From a virus, in IMG/VR virus record IMGVR_UViG_3300033994_001756, positions 62,001 through 126,000 of that record: a DNA stretch of 64,000 nucleotides. One strand, given 5' to 3'. Positions 25,512-34,604 of this stretch are shown one piece after another (the stretch's first letter is position 1; each line of letters begins with the position of its first letter). The translations under genes and the position numbers were made by a program. The notes under the pieces were generated by a model that saw only the letters and a program-made list of their open reading frames with translations, searched no databases and was not told the origin of the DNA.

Positions 25512-26114
25512 ATGTCTTTATACGGAAGAACTGACTCTAACGCAAACAAGACCAAAGTTGAAAGAACTATTGCTCCTTCATCCCAGGCTAAAACTATTGT
25601 TTTTGTTGATGAAACTGAGGCTCGTTTAAACGAAAACCGTCAGCGTGGTATTGATGGTCCTGGCTGGTGGGCGTATTTTACCTATACTGATAATGCAGGG
25701 AATACTCGCCACAAGGCAGAGAAGCTAGTTGCACTTGGAAATCCAGATACTACTGAAACTCAGGCTGATGACGCTATTGTAGCTGACGTTGCATCTTCAG
25801 TAACAATTAATGTTGCATATCCACAGAATGCTACTACAACATCTGGCGGGGCAACATTTACTGTATCTGGACAAACTACTACCACTGGAACTCCAGGAAC
25901 TTTACTATACCAGTGGCAAATTCAAACCCCAACTGGTACTCGTTGGACCAACCTAACAAATACTGGAATTTACACTGGTTCTACCACTCATACCCTAACT
26001 TTAACTGGAGCAACATCTGCAGTTTCTGGAAGTAAGTATAGAGTAAAAATCACCTCTACTGGTGGTACTGAAGAAGTAATTTCTAGAACTGCCACACTAA
26101 CATTTGGAACCTGA
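25512..26114 (+). CDS. Ig-like domain virion protein
   Basis: 200 residues. N-terminal part (about 1-90) starts M-S-L-Y-G-R-T-D-S-N-A-N-K and contains G-P-G-W-W-A-Y; the C-terminal part (about 95-200) is Thr/Ser/Gly-rich with the strand pattern of a bacterial Ig-like domain, including L-L-Y-Q-W-Q-I-Q near 136 and S-G-S-K-Y-R-V-K-I-T near 178. Ig-like domains decorate phage heads and tails and may bind carbohydrate. Strong late promoter and AGAGG site precede it. I judge it a structural protein; the exact position in the virion is unknown. Confidence 0.75.
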   Translation: MSLYGRTDSNANKTKVERTIAPSSQAKTIVFVDETEARLNENRQRGIDGPGWWAYFTYTDNAGNTRHKAEKLVALGNPDTTETQADDAIVADVASSVTINVAYPQNATTTSGGATFTVSGQTTTTGTPGTLLYQWQIQTPTGTRWTNLTNTGIYTGSTTHTLTLTGATSAVSGSKYRVKITSTGGTEEVISRTATLTFGT

Positions 26115-26120
26115 TAATAA

Positions 26121-26483
26121 ATGAGATTTAATGAGTTGAATGATGATAACTTTTTGTTATTTGCAATTAAACATTATGACAACCCAAATGCGATGACAAA
26201 AGATGATTTTCTTGAAGACCTGAAACGATTTAAGTATATCAAAAGATTACTTAAAAGATATGATAAAACAGGAATTCTGAAAACTCATCTTTTGTTAAAT
26301 CATATTATAGTTGTATATAATATTTTCGGTGACGCTGCGACCCCTTTATTGTTTTTCAAAATTGAAACTCAATATTGGACATATTTGAAGTCCTTTATAT
26401 TATTTTTAGATCGACTGGAACCAGACACTATTCCCCATATAAGTCCAGATAATTATTGTTTAGAAGAACTCAACAAGATATGA
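26121..26483 (+). CDS. Conserved cyanophage hypothetical protein
   Basis: 120 residues, starting 6 nt after the Ig-domain gene. It begins M-R-F-N-E-L-N-D-D-N-F-L-L-F-A-I-K-H-Y-D-N-P and is helical, with a basic K-R-L-L-K-R-Y-D segment and an aromatic middle. I recall a protein of this type in the same position in other marine T4-like phages, without assigned function. It overlaps the next gene by ATGA. Confidence 0.65.
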   Translation: MRFNELNDDNFLLFAIKHYDNPNAMTKDDFLEDLKRFKYIKRLLKRYDKTGILKTHLLLNHIIVVYNIFGDAATPLLFFKIETQYWTYLKSFILFLDRLEPDTIPHISPDNYCLEELNKI

Positions 26484-26866
26484 ATTACAACGAAGAAGTT
26501 GCTGCTAATAGTGTTGGTGATGGATCAGCAGTATCAATCCCTCCAAGTGTTGAGCCACCTGGAATTCCTGCGTCTAAAAGAAAAAAGAGAAAAAAAGTAA
26601 ATGAACAAACATTATTTGAAAGTGGCGGTAAAGTAATTGACCAATTAAAGCAAATTGCATTAGCTGGCCAGCAAGGAGTTGTCATGTTTGATAATGGAGA
26701 GAAAGCTCAAGTTTCTCCTGATGGTGCAAATAAATTAGTTGACTTGTATCGAAACTTAAACGCTAGTAATAGAGTTAAAATGATTAAAACAATCAATTCA
26801 TCTTCTTCTGGATTTGAAAAGATTTCGACATTCGCATCCACTAGAGGTTCCCAACCAGCACAATAA
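26480..26866 (+). CDS. Conserved cyanophage hypothetical protein (N-E-E-V-A-A-N type)
   Basis: 128 residues from the ATG at 26480, which overlaps the upstream stop; an in-frame start at 26456 is less likely. The N-terminus M-N-Y-N-E-E-V-A-A-N-S-V-G-D-G-S-A-V is a recurring phage motif. A Pro-rich segment and a basic K-R-K-K-R-K-K cluster follow, then a helical domain. No catalytic motif. Probably virion- or assembly-related from its neighbours. Confidence 0.62.
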   Translation: MNYNEEVAANSVGDGSAVSIPPSVEPPGIPASKRKKRKKVNEQTLFESGGKVIDQLKQIALAGQQGVVMFDNGEKAQVSPDGANKLVDLYRNLNASNRVKMIKTINSSSSGFEKISTFASTRGSQPAQ

Positions 26867-26880
26867 CCAATAGAGGTAGC

Positions 26881-27297
26881 ATGTTTCAGTCTCAAACTAC
26901 AGAAACTAAATTAGCTTTACTGGAAGAGAAGCTAAACATATACGAGCAAATGATGAGAAAGATTGAATCTGCAATAGAAAAGATTAGCGAGACTAGTCAA
27001 ACAATCAGTAAAATGTTGGCTATTCATGAAGAGAGACTAGAGCAAACATCTAAATCTGATGAAGTTATTATTAGTATGGTGCATGATATCAAAAAAAGTA
27101 ATACTGAAGAACATAAAAACGTTATTGAAAGAGTAGAAGAAGTAGAAAAAACAGTTGGAGATTTATTAAAGTTTAGGTGGCAGGTGGCCGCCATCTCAGG
27201 GGCAGTTGTCCTAGTGGTCGGCCTGGTGGTCCCATTCATTGACAACATGCTCGCAATGCCCTATAATGGAGGGACTGAGCAAACCACCAAAAAATGA
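26881..27297 (+). CDS. Coiled-coil protein with C-terminal membrane segment (XhlA-like)
   Basis: 138 residues. Residues 5-95 form a continuous heptad-like coiled coil rich in Glu, Lys and Ile; after F-R-W-Q a single hydrophobic helix (about 100-122) and a short polar tail follow. Haemolysin/XhlA-type phage proteins, which assist holins, share this coiled coil plus W plus membrane helix plan. A lysis role is plausible but not shown. It overlaps the primase gene by 4 nt. Confidence 0.6.
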   Translation: MFQSQTTETKLALLEEKLNIYEQMMRKIESAIEKISETSQTISKMLAIHEERLEQTSKSDEVIISMVHDIKKSNTEEHKNVIERVEEVEKTVGDLLKFRWQVAAISGAVVLVVGLVVPFIDNMLAMPYNGGTEQTTKK

Positions 27298-28274
27298 GTT
27301 ACATTGACATCAAATACATTAATCTCATTTCAATTAGACTAGACAAATTTGCAAAGAAGAAAGATAATCTATATAACTTTAGGTGTCCTTATTGCGGTGA
27401 CTCTACGAAAAATAAAAACCGTGCAAGGGGATTCCTCTACCGAAAAAATGCAGACATGGTATTCAAGTGCCATAACTGTGGGGTAGGACGTTCATTAGCT
27501 AATTTTCTAAAGGATCTAGATGTCACTGTCCATGATGAATATGTCATGGAGAGATTTAAGTCTGGATTGACTGGTCGTGGTTCAAACACTGCAGAGCCTA
27601 AGTTTGAGTTTCAGAAACCAGTATTTAAAAAGACTCCATTATCAGAGCTGGAAAAGATATCAGAACTAAATAATTCACACCCAGCAAAAAAATACCTTCT
27701 CAACAGACAGATCCCAGAAAAGTTCTTTTCTAAATTCTATTACGCCGAGGATTTTCATGCTTGGGCCAAGACTGAAACAAAAATCAAAGAGTCTAGAATC
27801 ATCATCCCACTCATGTCCAAAAGTGGAAAACTTTTTGGATATCAGGGGAGGGCTCTTGACAAAACTGCAAAACTACGCTATATTACTACCATCCTGGATG
27901 ATAAGTACGCTAAACTATTTGGACTTGATTCTTTAGATTTCGACAAAACCATCTATGTCACAGAGGGTCCTTTCGACTCTCTTTTTCTGTCTAATGCAAT
28001 TGCCATGTGTGGATCTGATGTATATCTAGAAAAGTCTATCTACAAAGATAGAGTTTTCATTTTAGACAACGAACCTCGCAATCTTCAAATTGTTCAACGC
28101 TATGACAAACTTATCAGTGCAGGAGAGAAGGTGGTTATTTGGCCTTCTAATGTCAAAGAAAAGGATATAAACGATATGATTATTGCTGGACTCAACCCAC
28201 AGCAATTAGTTACAGACAATACCTATCAGGGGTTGGAAGCTAAAGTTAAATTTACTACATGGAAGAAAGTATGA
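27294..28274 (+). CDS. 61: gp61 DNA primase
   Basis: 326 residues, T4 gp61 is 342. The N-terminal zinc finger is C-P-Y-C (31-34) plus C-H-N-C (59-62). The TOPRIM-like core includes G-Y-Q-G-R-A near 183, the strand V-T-E-G-P-F-D-S near 221 and D-N-E-P-R near 260. gp61 makes primers for lagging-strand synthesis together with gp41. Confidence 0.94.
   Translation: MSYIDIKYINLISIRLDKFAKKKDNLYNFRCPYCGDSTKNKNRARGFLYRKNADMVFKCHNCGVGRSLANFLKDLDVTVHDEYVMERFKSGLTGRGSNTAEPKFEFQKPVFKKTPLSELEKISELNNSHPAKKYLLNRQIPEKFFSKFYYAEDFHAWAKTETKIKESRIIIPLMSKSGKLFGYQGRALDKTAKLRYITTILDDKYAKLFGLDSLDFDKTIYVTEGPFDSLFLSNAIAMCGSDVYLEKSIYKDRVFILDNEPRNLQIVQRYDKLISAGEKVVIWPSNVKEKDINDMIIAGLNPQQLVTDNTYQGLEAKVKFTTWKKV
27856..27884 (+). 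promoter_or_regulatory. Possible internal promoter before nrdA
   Basis: TTGACA, 17-bp spacer, TATATT, inside the primase gene about 390 bp before nrdA. Could give extra nrdAB expression; chance occurrence is possible. Confidence 0.4.
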
Positions 28275-30571
28275 GTAACGGTACTAAAGTTAAAAAACGT
28301 AATGGTACTTTTGAATCTCTAGATCTAGACAAGATTCATAACATGGTTGAATGTGCTTGTGGTGGATTAGCAGGTGTTAGTGCATCTCAAGTGGAGATTC
28401 AGTCTGGTCTTCAATTTTATGATGGGATTACAACAGATGAAATCCAAGAAATCCTGGTTAGGTCAGCTAGCGACCTTATCAGTCTCGATAATCCAAATTA
28501 TCAGTATGTTGCTGCTCGTCTCTTGCTTTTCGGTTTATATAAGCAAGTCTTTGGAGCTAATTGGAAGAACGGGTTCCCCTCAATAGGAGATCATCTATAT
28601 CATGGGGTAATGAAAGGTGTTTATGATAAAGCCCTTTCTGGAAAGTATACTGATGATGAATGGGACAAAATTAATTCTTGGATTGATCATGAAAGAGATT
28701 ATATCTTTACTTATGCTGGACTCAGGCAAGTAGTAGACAAATATCTTGTACAAGACAGGAGTTCAAAGACAATATATGAAACTCCCCAATACATGTACAT
28801 GCTAATTTCTGCAACCATGTTTGCAGAATATCCAAAGGAAACTAGACTTGATTATGTCAAACGATACTACAACGCAATCTCCAAACACCGAATTAACATT
28901 CCCACGCCAATTATGGCAGGTGTTAGAACCCCTCTTCGTCAATTTGCTTCTTGTGTGCTTATTGATTCTGACGATTCTCTTAACTCTATCTTCAGCTCTG
29001 ACATGGCTATTGGCCGTTATGTGGCTCAGCGTGCAGGAATCGGTATCAACGCAGGCCGAATCAGGGGTATCAATAGCAAAATCCGTGGAGGAGAAGTCGC
29101 ACATACAGGAGTCATTCCGTTTCTCAAGAAATTTGAAGCGACGGTCAGGTGTTGCACTCAAAACGGCATACGAGGTGGCTCAGCTACAGTTCATTTTCCT
29201 ATTTGGCATCAAGAAATTGAAGACATCATAGTTCTAAAGAATAATAAAGGAACTGAAGATAACAGAGTTCGTAAGCTAGACTATAGCATTCAAATTAGCA
29301 AGATCTTCTATGAACGATTCATTCAAAACGGAGAAGTCTCACTCTTCTCTCCACACGACGTTCCTGGTTTGTATGATGCTTTTGGCACTGATAGATTTGA
29401 CGAGCTATATGTATCTTATGAACGAGATACATCTATTCCAAGAAAAACTATCGGCGCTCAAGAACTATTTCTAAACATCCTCAAGGAACGTGCAGAAACA
29501 GGTCGTATTTACATCATGAATATCGACCATTGCAATTCACACTCTTCCTTCCTTGATAAAGTGAACATGTCTAATCTCTGCCAAGAGATTACACTTCCAA
29601 CAGTTCCCATCAATCATATTGATGATTCAAGTGGCGAAATTGCACTTTGTATTCTATCTGCAGTTAATGTAGGTAAGATTAGCAACTTTGATGAGATGGA
29701 AGAACTATGCGATCTGTCTATTCGTGCCCTAGATGAACTGATTGATTATCAAGATTATCCAATCGAAGCTGCACGTATTTCAACCAAGGCACGTCGTTCT
29801 CTTGGTGTTGGCTACATTGGTCTTGCTCACTTCCTTGCTCGTAATGGAGTAAAGTATGAAGACCCCCAAGCATGGAAACTAGTTCACGATCTGACAGAAG
29901 CATTCCAGTATTATCTTCTCAAGGCATCCAATCAACTTGCTATTGAAAAGGGTAAGTGTGATTATTTTGGTCGTACTAAGTATTCTCATGGTGTTCTCCC
30001 AATCGATACATACAAAAAAGATGTAGACGAAATCACACCAAACGATCTTCAGTATGATTGGGAAACTCTTAGAACATCCATCCTGGCTCACGGTCTCAGG
30101 CACTCAACATTGTCCGCACAAATGCCTTCTGAGAGCAGTTCCGTTGTGTCAAATGAAACAAATGGAATCGAGCCACCTAGAGATTACTTGTCCGTTAAAA
30201 AATCAAAGAAGGGACCACTTAAGCAAATTGTTCCCAGCTATCAATCTCTCAAGAAGAACTATACGCTTCTCTGGGATATGCCTAGCAACACTGGTTATAT
30301 TAATATTGTTGCTGTGATGCAAAAGTTCTTTGACCAGGCAATCTCTGGTAACTGGAGTTACAATCCAGAGAACTATCCAGATAATGAAGTTCCAGTATCT
30401 GTTATGGCTCAAGATCTTCTATCAACATACAAGTATGGCTGGAAGACAAGCTACTATCAGAACACCTATGATAGTAAGTCTGACGGAGATGTAGAAGAAA
30501 AAGGTGAAGCATTAACTCAATTACTTGCTCAACTAGAATCAGACGACGACTGCGAAAGCTGCAAAATCTAA
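28271..30571 (+). CDS. nrdA: Ribonucleotide reductase alpha subunit (class I)
   Basis: 766 residues from the ATG at 28271 that overlaps the primase stop. An ATP-cone domain occupies the first 90 residues (K-R-N-G-T-F-E-S-L-D). Active-site Cys residues are in F-A-S-C-V-L near 228 and N-L-C-Q-E-I near 436, with the C-terminal redox pair C-E-S-C. The enzyme makes deoxynucleotides for phage replication; its electrons may come from the phage glutaredoxin at 45314. It sits directly before nrdB. Confidence 0.97.
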   Translation: MSNGTKVKKRNGTFESLDLDKIHNMVECACGGLAGVSASQVEIQSGLQFYDGITTDEIQEILVRSASDLISLDNPNYQYVAARLLLFGLYKQVFGANWKNGFPSIGDHLYHGVMKGVYDKALSGKYTDDEWDKINSWIDHERDYIFTYAGLRQVVDKYLVQDRSSKTIYETPQYMYMLISATMFAEYPKETRLDYVKRYYNAISKHRINIPTPIMAGVRTPLRQFASCVLIDSDDSLNSIFSSDMAIGRYVAQRAGIGINAGRIRGINSKIRGGEVAHTGVIPFLKKFEATVRCCTQNGIRGGSATVHFPIWHQEIEDIIVLKNNKGTEDNRVRKLDYSIQISKIFYERFIQNGEVSLFSPHDVPGLYDAFGTDRFDELYVSYERDTSIPRKTIGAQELFLNILKERAETGRIYIMNIDHCNSHSSFLDKVNMSNLCQEITLPTVPINHIDDSSGEIALCILSAVNVGKISNFDEMEELCDLSIRALDELIDYQDYPIEAARISTKARRSLGVGYIGLAHFLARNGVKYEDPQAWKLVHDLTEAFQYYLLKASNQLAIEKGKCDYFGRTKYSHGVLPIDTYKKDVDEITPNDLQYDWETLRTSILAHGLRHSTLSAQMPSESSSVVSNETNGIEPPRDYLSVKKSKKGPLKQIVPSYQSLKKNYTLLWDMPSNTGYINIVAVMQKFFDQAISGNWSYNPENYPDNEVPVSVMAQDLLSTYKYGWKTSYYQNTYDSKSDGDVEEKGEALTQLLAQLESDDDCESCKI

Positions 30572-30582
30572 GGAGAACTTAC

Positions 30583-31746
30583 ATGCAATTCATCAAAAAT
30601 ACCAACAGTGAAATCAAGGGTATGACCGTATTCAACAGCAATCATGTAGACACCAAAAAGCAACCAATGTTTTTTGGTGCTCCTCTTGGAGTTCAAAGGT
30701 ATGATTCATACAAGTATCCTATCTTTGAAAAGCTCACCCAGCAACAGCTTGGATATTTCTGGAGACCTGAGGAGGTCTCCCTCCAAAAAGATCGTGCAGA
30801 TTATCAAACACTTCGCCCTGAACAAAAGCACATCTTTACTTCAAATTTGAAGTATCAGATCATGCTTGATTCCGTTCAGGGTCGTGGTCCTGGCATGGCA
30901 TTTCTACCATACTGCTCACTTCCAGAACTGGAAGCTTGTATGACCATCTGGGAAACTATGGAGATGATTCATAGTCGCTCATATACCTATATCATCAAGA
31001 ATGTATACTCAGATGTATCTGAAGTATTTGATACTATTCTTGATGATGAAAAGATTCTAGAACGTGCAACCAGTGTAACTCAAGCCTACGATGAACTAAT
31101 TGAGTCTGCCCAGCAATGGGGTGGCGGTAAGCTATGGGAACTTGGCGATCATACTACTGCAAACATTGAACTCAAAGAACTAAAGAGAAAACTATATCGT
31201 GCTGTCATGAATGTGAATATTCTTGAGGGCATTCGTTTCTATGTTTCCTTTGCATGTTCGTTTGCATTTGGTGAACTTAAACTCATGGAAGGATCTGCTA
31301 AGATCATTGGCTTGATTGCTCGTGATGAATCTCAGCATCTAGGTATTACTCAGAACATTATCAAGAATTGGAAGAATGGTGATGATCCACAGATGCTAGA
31401 AATCATTGAAGAAGAGCAAGATAATGTACGTCAAATGTATGCCCGTGCAGTAAATGAAGAGAAAGCTTGGGCAGAGTATCTGTTCAAAGATGGTTCAATG
31501 ATTGGCTTGAATGCAAAACTACTATCCTCCTATGTTGAGTACATTGCAAACCGTAGGATGAAGTCTATTGGACTGAAGCCAATGTTTGATATTTCAATGT
31601 CAAACAATCCACTTCCTTGGACTGAGCATTGGCTAAATTCTAAGATGATGCAGAATGCTCCCCAAGAAACAGAGATTGAATCTTATGTGATTGGTGGCAT
31701 CAAACAAGACATGAAGAACGATACTTTCTCTGGGTTTAAACTGTAG
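30583..31746 (+). CDS. nrdB: Ribonucleotide reductase beta subunit
   Basis: 387 residues with an AGGAG site. The di-iron ligands are visible as E-A-C-M-T-I-W-E near 112, E-x-x-H in E-M-I-H-S near 127, and A-R-D-E-S-Q-H near 246; the C-terminus ends D-T-F-S-G-F-K-L, the tail type that docks on NrdA. It follows nrdA by 11 nt. Confidence 0.97.
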   Translation: MQFIKNTNSEIKGMTVFNSNHVDTKKQPMFFGAPLGVQRYDSYKYPIFEKLTQQQLGYFWRPEEVSLQKDRADYQTLRPEQKHIFTSNLKYQIMLDSVQGRGPGMAFLPYCSLPELEACMTIWETMEMIHSRSYTYIIKNVYSDVSEVFDTILDDEKILERATSVTQAYDELIESAQQWGGGKLWELGDHTTANIELKELKRKLYRAVMNVNILEGIRFYVSFACSFAFGELKLMEGSAKIIGLIARDESQHLGITQNIIKNWKNGDDPQMLEIIEEEQDNVRQMYARAVNEEKAWAEYLFKDGSMIGLNAKLLSSYVEYIANRRMKSIGLKPMFDISMSNNPLPWTEHWLNSKMMQNAPQETEIESYVIGGIKQDMKNDTFSGFKL

Positions 31747-31762
31747 TCAATGCGGGAGTTTT

Positions 31763-31770
31763 TATAAATA
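31763..31770 (+). promoter_or_regulatory. Late promoter TATAAATA
   Basis: Exact late consensus 31 bp before the basic repeat protein, switching the strand from early nrd genes to a late gene. Confidence 0.82.
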
Positions 31771-31801
31771 ATACTATAAAGTAACATTTATAGAAACTCC
31801 A

Positions 31802-33109
31802 ATGACAAGTACCCAAAAACTTTATGAGTCTTACTTCGCCGTATATGACGACGAACTAAGAGAAGATATTTTCGCAGTTGAAGAAGATTTATCATTTGTT
31901 GATGATCTTTCCGATAATGAGCTTACCATAATTATGGAAGCCATTTTTTCTGAAGGTGAGTTCAAACTTAACGAGTGTGTGCAATTACTTGACTCTCAGA
32001 TTCTTTCCGAAGAAAGTGAAATGGAAAGAATGAATAGACTGCAAAACAAAGCAACTCGTGAGAGAAAATCCGCAGCGGCAACCGCAAAGAGAGAAAAGTC
32101 TGCTGAGCGTGAAAGAGTTGGCAGAAAACATGCAATAAAAAGAATGCAAGTTGCTGCAGTTCGTGCTGGTCGTAATATTGCAGATAGAGCAAAGACTTTA
32201 GGTGCTGGTGCTGCTTCTGCTGCTATGGGAGGCGCTGCTGAAGTTGGACGCAAACTATCATCTGCCAAGGAGAAAGTTAAAGGATTTTTGAGTAATGTTA
32301 AAAAATCCGCAAAAGCTGGGTATAGTGCTGCCAAGAAAGAATTTAGTGGACAAGCAGCAAAGGAAGCAAAGGCAAGAGAAACTGGTCGTCAAATGAGAAG
32401 AGCAGCAAGAGCCCAAGCTTCTGCTGCAAGACGTGCGGATACTTCTGAGTTTGAATCAAAACCATCATCATCAGCATCATCATCAAAACCAACATGGAGA
32501 CCTGGTGGGCAGAATGTAAACAGAACATTCAAACCTCAGCAGGGTCCAAAACCAGCATCATCATCATCATCATCAAAACCAACTTGGAGACCTGGTGGAC
32601 AGAATGTAAACAGAACATTCAAACCCCAACAAGGTCCATCTCCAGCACCAAAAGGTCCAAGATCTCCTGCTCCTTATAGGAATGTAGGCGGTGCAATTAA
32701 AAATTCTGTTGAACCTTCTTCAACCGGAAGAGCACTTCCTCCTGTGGGTGCAGGAACACGAACTCCTGGTGGAAATCTAAGACGCCCATCTCAAAGAGCT
32801 TTAGCTATGAGTAGAGCTATAAAACAAGGAAGAAAGAGACTCGGTGAGGATTTTGATTTTATTCTTGAATATCTAATTAACGAAGGTTATGCTGAAACCT
32901 TTGACCAGGCAGTTGAAGTTCTTGATTCATTTAGCGATCATGAAGTAAATCAGATTGTTGAAAACTATTATTCAGAAGAAAGAGAAGATCTTTATGATGT
33001 AGTTCTTGCTCATCTCCTAGATGAAGGCTATGCCGATACTCCAGAAGATGCTCAATCTATCATGGCTAACATGTCAGATGCATGGATCTCTGAGATTCTA
33101 GAAGGCTGA
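31802..33109 (+). CDS. Basic repeat protein, second putative packaged head protein
   Basis: 435 residues. An acidic N-terminal module (1-75), then an Ala/Lys/Arg-rich histone-like region (about 80-220), a Ser/Pro region with two copies of a 30-residue repeat (S-K-P-T-W-R-P-G-G-Q-N-V-N), a basic Pro-rich stretch, and two related acidic helical modules at the end containing Y-L-I-N-E-G-Y-A-E-T (about 357-366) and H-L-L-D-E-G-Y-A-D-T (about 404-413). Both carry (L/I)xE/G strings fitting the prohead-protease consensus. The plan matches the larger protein at 22788. Late promoter and terminator delimit it as a single-gene unit. Function inferred, not known. Confidence 0.6.
   Translation: MTSTQKLYESYFAVYDDELREDIFAVEEDLSFVDDLSDNELTIIMEAIFSEGEFKLNECVQLLDSQILSEESEMERMNRLQNKATRERKSAAATAKREKSAERERVGRKHAIKRMQVAAVRAGRNIADRAKTLGAGAASAAMGGAAEVGRKLSSAKEKVKGFLSNVKKSAKAGYSAAKKEFSGQAAKEAKARETGRQMRRAARAQASAARRADTSEFESKPSSSASSSKPTWRPGGQNVNRTFKPQQGPKPASSSSSSKPTWRPGGQNVNRTFKPQQGPSPAPKGPRSPAPYRNVGGAIKNSVEPSSTGRALPPVGAGTRTPGGNLRRPSQRALAMSRAIKQGRKRLGEDFDFILEYLINEGYAETFDQAVEVLDSFSDHEVNQIVENYYSEEREDLYDVVLAHLLDEGYADTPEDAQSIMANMSDAWISEILEG
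32475..32648 (+). repeat. Tandem 90-bp repeat inside the basic protein gene
   Basis: Two near-identical copies at a 90-bp period (one starting near 32485, the next near 32575), each encoding a Ser run plus S-K-P-T-W-R-P-G-G-Q-N-V-N-R-T-F-K-P. ATC/TCA trinucleotide runs join them. Confidence 0.9.
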
Positions 33110-33131
33110 TTTTAAGCTCAAACCTTTTCCT

Positions 33132-33156
33132 GAGACCCTATGGGGTCTCTTTTTTT
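33132..33156 (+). terminator. Intrinsic terminator
   Basis: GAGACCC-TATG-GGGTCTC followed by seven T. Confidence 0.9.
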
Positions 33157-33231
33157 ATGGCTGAGAACCCTAGTAAAACCGTAGAAAAAAAGCATGTTTT
33201 CTGGCTTATTAAGGATTTTCGATATGGGGGC

Positions 33232-33260
33232 TTGACAAGACCCGTAAAACCCTGTATAAT
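33232..33260 (+). promoter_or_regulatory. Consensus sigma70 promoter for the nuclease/peptidase pair
   Basis: TTGACA, 17-bp spacer, TATAAT: a perfect consensus promoter about 50 bp before the start at 33312. Confidence 0.88.
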
Positions 33261-33279
33261 AACTCTGTCAGGGTTCAGA
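33232..33279 (+). repeat. Duplicated promoter plus start region, copy 2
   Basis: Carries the same TTGACAAGAC block and the same 27-bp -10/start block (33253-33279) as the minus-strand copy at 4199-4246. Confidence 0.85.
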
Positions 33280-33311
33280 TAAATATCTTAGATATTACTT
33301 AGAGATATATT

Positions 33312-33656
33312 ATGAAACCTCAGAGTGCTAAAGCTAAAGGTAGGAATCTACAGAAGTGGGTTAGAGATCAACTCATAGAACAACTAGATGTACATCCTGA
33401 AGATATTGAATCAAGATCTATGGGTGCTGGTGGTGAAGATTTAATCATGGCCAGAGCTGCTAGAAGTAAGTTTCCTTTTTCTATTGAATGTAAGAATGTT
33501 GAGAAGTTGAATGTATGGGAAGCTTATGAACAAGCTAAAGCTAACTGTGGAAATTATGAACCTATTGTAGTCATGAAAAAAAATCACAAGAAACCTTTAG
33601 TCGTTGTTGATGCAGAGTACTTTATCAAACTATTCGGAGAGACCAATGCAAATTGA
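33312..33656 (+). CDS. Putative PD-(D/E)XK nuclease
   Basis: 114 residues. A basic helical N-terminus (A-K-A-K-G-R-N-L-Q-K-W-V-R) is followed by S-R-S-M-G-A-G-G-E-D (D43) and a strand ending S-I-E-C-K (E59, K61), the spacing of the PD-(D/E)XK nuclease core as in Holliday-junction resolvases and VRR-type nucleases. The target is unknown. It overlaps the next gene by 11 nt, and both share a consensus early promoter. Confidence 0.62.
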   Translation: MKPQSAKAKGRNLQKWVRDQLIEQLDVHPEDIESRSMGAGGEDLIMARAARSKFPFSIECKNVEKLNVWEAYEQAKANCGNYEPIVVMKKNHKKPLVVVDAEYFIKLFGETNAN

Positions 33657-34338
33657 CTTACACAACTTTTTTAAACACTACGACGAAACTAATCCAAAGC
33701 ATGTAGCTGCGGTAGAGCAATTTGAAAAGGATCTAGTTATCAAAGCTCAGGAGCTAATGCAGGATGAAGCTAACTGGGTTAGAATTTTTAGGACTAAGCC
33801 AGATAAACCAAAATCAAATATCCTAGAAGTTCCATTCTTCCCACAGACAGATAATTACAGAGATGCTAACCGTACTTGTAACAGTTCTGCTTGTGCTATG
33901 TGTCTTGAGTATTTTAAACCTGGCACTTTAAAAGGACCTAAGGGTGATGATGCATATGTTCAAAAGGTATTCTCAATCGGTGATACAACTGATCATGTGG
34001 TTCAAACCAAAGTTCTTGCAAGCTATGGTATTAAGTCACACTTTAGTTACAATCTCACTTTTAATGCTCTTGATAGTGAGCTATCCAAAGGCAGACCTGT
34101 GGTTATTGGTATCTTGCACAGGGGTTCTTTATCTGCACCTACTGGCGGGCACATGGTTGTAGTAATTGGTAAGACTCCAGCAGGAGATTATGTAGTCAAT
34201 GATCCATACGGTTCACTTAATGATGGCTATACTGGAGCAGTAACTAATGGTAAAGGAGCTGTATATAAGAGATCAGAACTATCCCGTAGATGGTGCCCTG
34301 CAGGAAACGATGGATGGGGTAGGGTTTTCCAACCCTGA
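33646..34338 (+). CDS. C39-like cysteine peptidase
   Basis: 230 residues from the ATG at 33646 with a GGAGAG site; an upstream in-frame start would overlap the nuclease more. The C-terminal two-thirds fit the papain-like peptidase C39-type fold: V-P-F-F-P-Q-T-D-N near 62-70, catalytic Cys near 78 in R-T-C-N-S-S-A-C-A-M, His at about 169 in G-G-H-M-V-V-V-I, and Asp near 186 in V-N-D-P-Y-G. Such enzymes cleave peptides or peptidoglycan cross-links. No signal peptide. Host target unknown. Confidence 0.72.
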   Translation: MQIDLHNFFKHYDETNPKHVAAVEQFEKDLVIKAQELMQDEANWVRIFRTKPDKPKSNILEVPFFPQTDNYRDANRTCNSSACAMCLEYFKPGTLKGPKGDDAYVQKVFSIGDTTDHVVQTKVLASYGIKSHFSYNLTFNALDSELSKGRPVVIGILHRGSLSAPTGGHMVVVIGKTPAGDYVVNDPYGSLNDGYTGAVTNGKGAVYKRSELSRRWCPAGNDGWGRVFQP

Positions 34339-34345
34339 GAAACGG

Positions 34346-34353
34346 TATAAATA
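34346..34353 (+). promoter_or_regulatory. Late promoter TATAAATA
   Basis: Exact late consensus between the peptidase gene and the tRNA-Tyr, just before a sigma70 promoter; either could drive the tRNA and the RlpA-like gene. Confidence 0.7.
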
Positions 34354-34364
34354 TCCCAAGCACC

Positions 34365-34393
34365 TTGACAACTGAATGCGAGTGTGGTAACAT
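34365..34393 (+). promoter_or_regulatory. Sigma70-type promoter for tRNA-Tyr
   Basis: TTGACA, 17-bp spacer, TAACAT, ending 10 bp before the tRNA. Confidence 0.72.
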
Positions 34394-34402
34394 TTTGTTA
34401 TC

Positions 34403-34484
34403 GGGTAGGTGTCCGAGTGGTTAATGGAGGCGGACTGTAAATCCGCTGGCTCTGCCTACGGGGGTTCAAATCCCTCCCTGCCCA
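34403..34484 (+). tRNA. tRNA-Tyr (GTA)
   Basis: Class II tRNA with a complete cloverleaf: acceptor GGGTAGG/CCTGCCC, anticodon stem GCGGA/TCCGC with loop CTGTAAA, a long variable arm, T-loop TTCAAAT, discriminator A. CCA is not encoded. Confidence 0.93.
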
Positions 34485-34604
34485 TTGGTAACACCAACTT
34501 TTATCATAAGCGATTGAGTGTTATCATTTAGAGCCTAGGAGATTCCCCCTTGAGAGAGGGGATGTGTGGTTTCTCTATTAGGATGTAGAGTTCAATTTAA
34601 ATTA

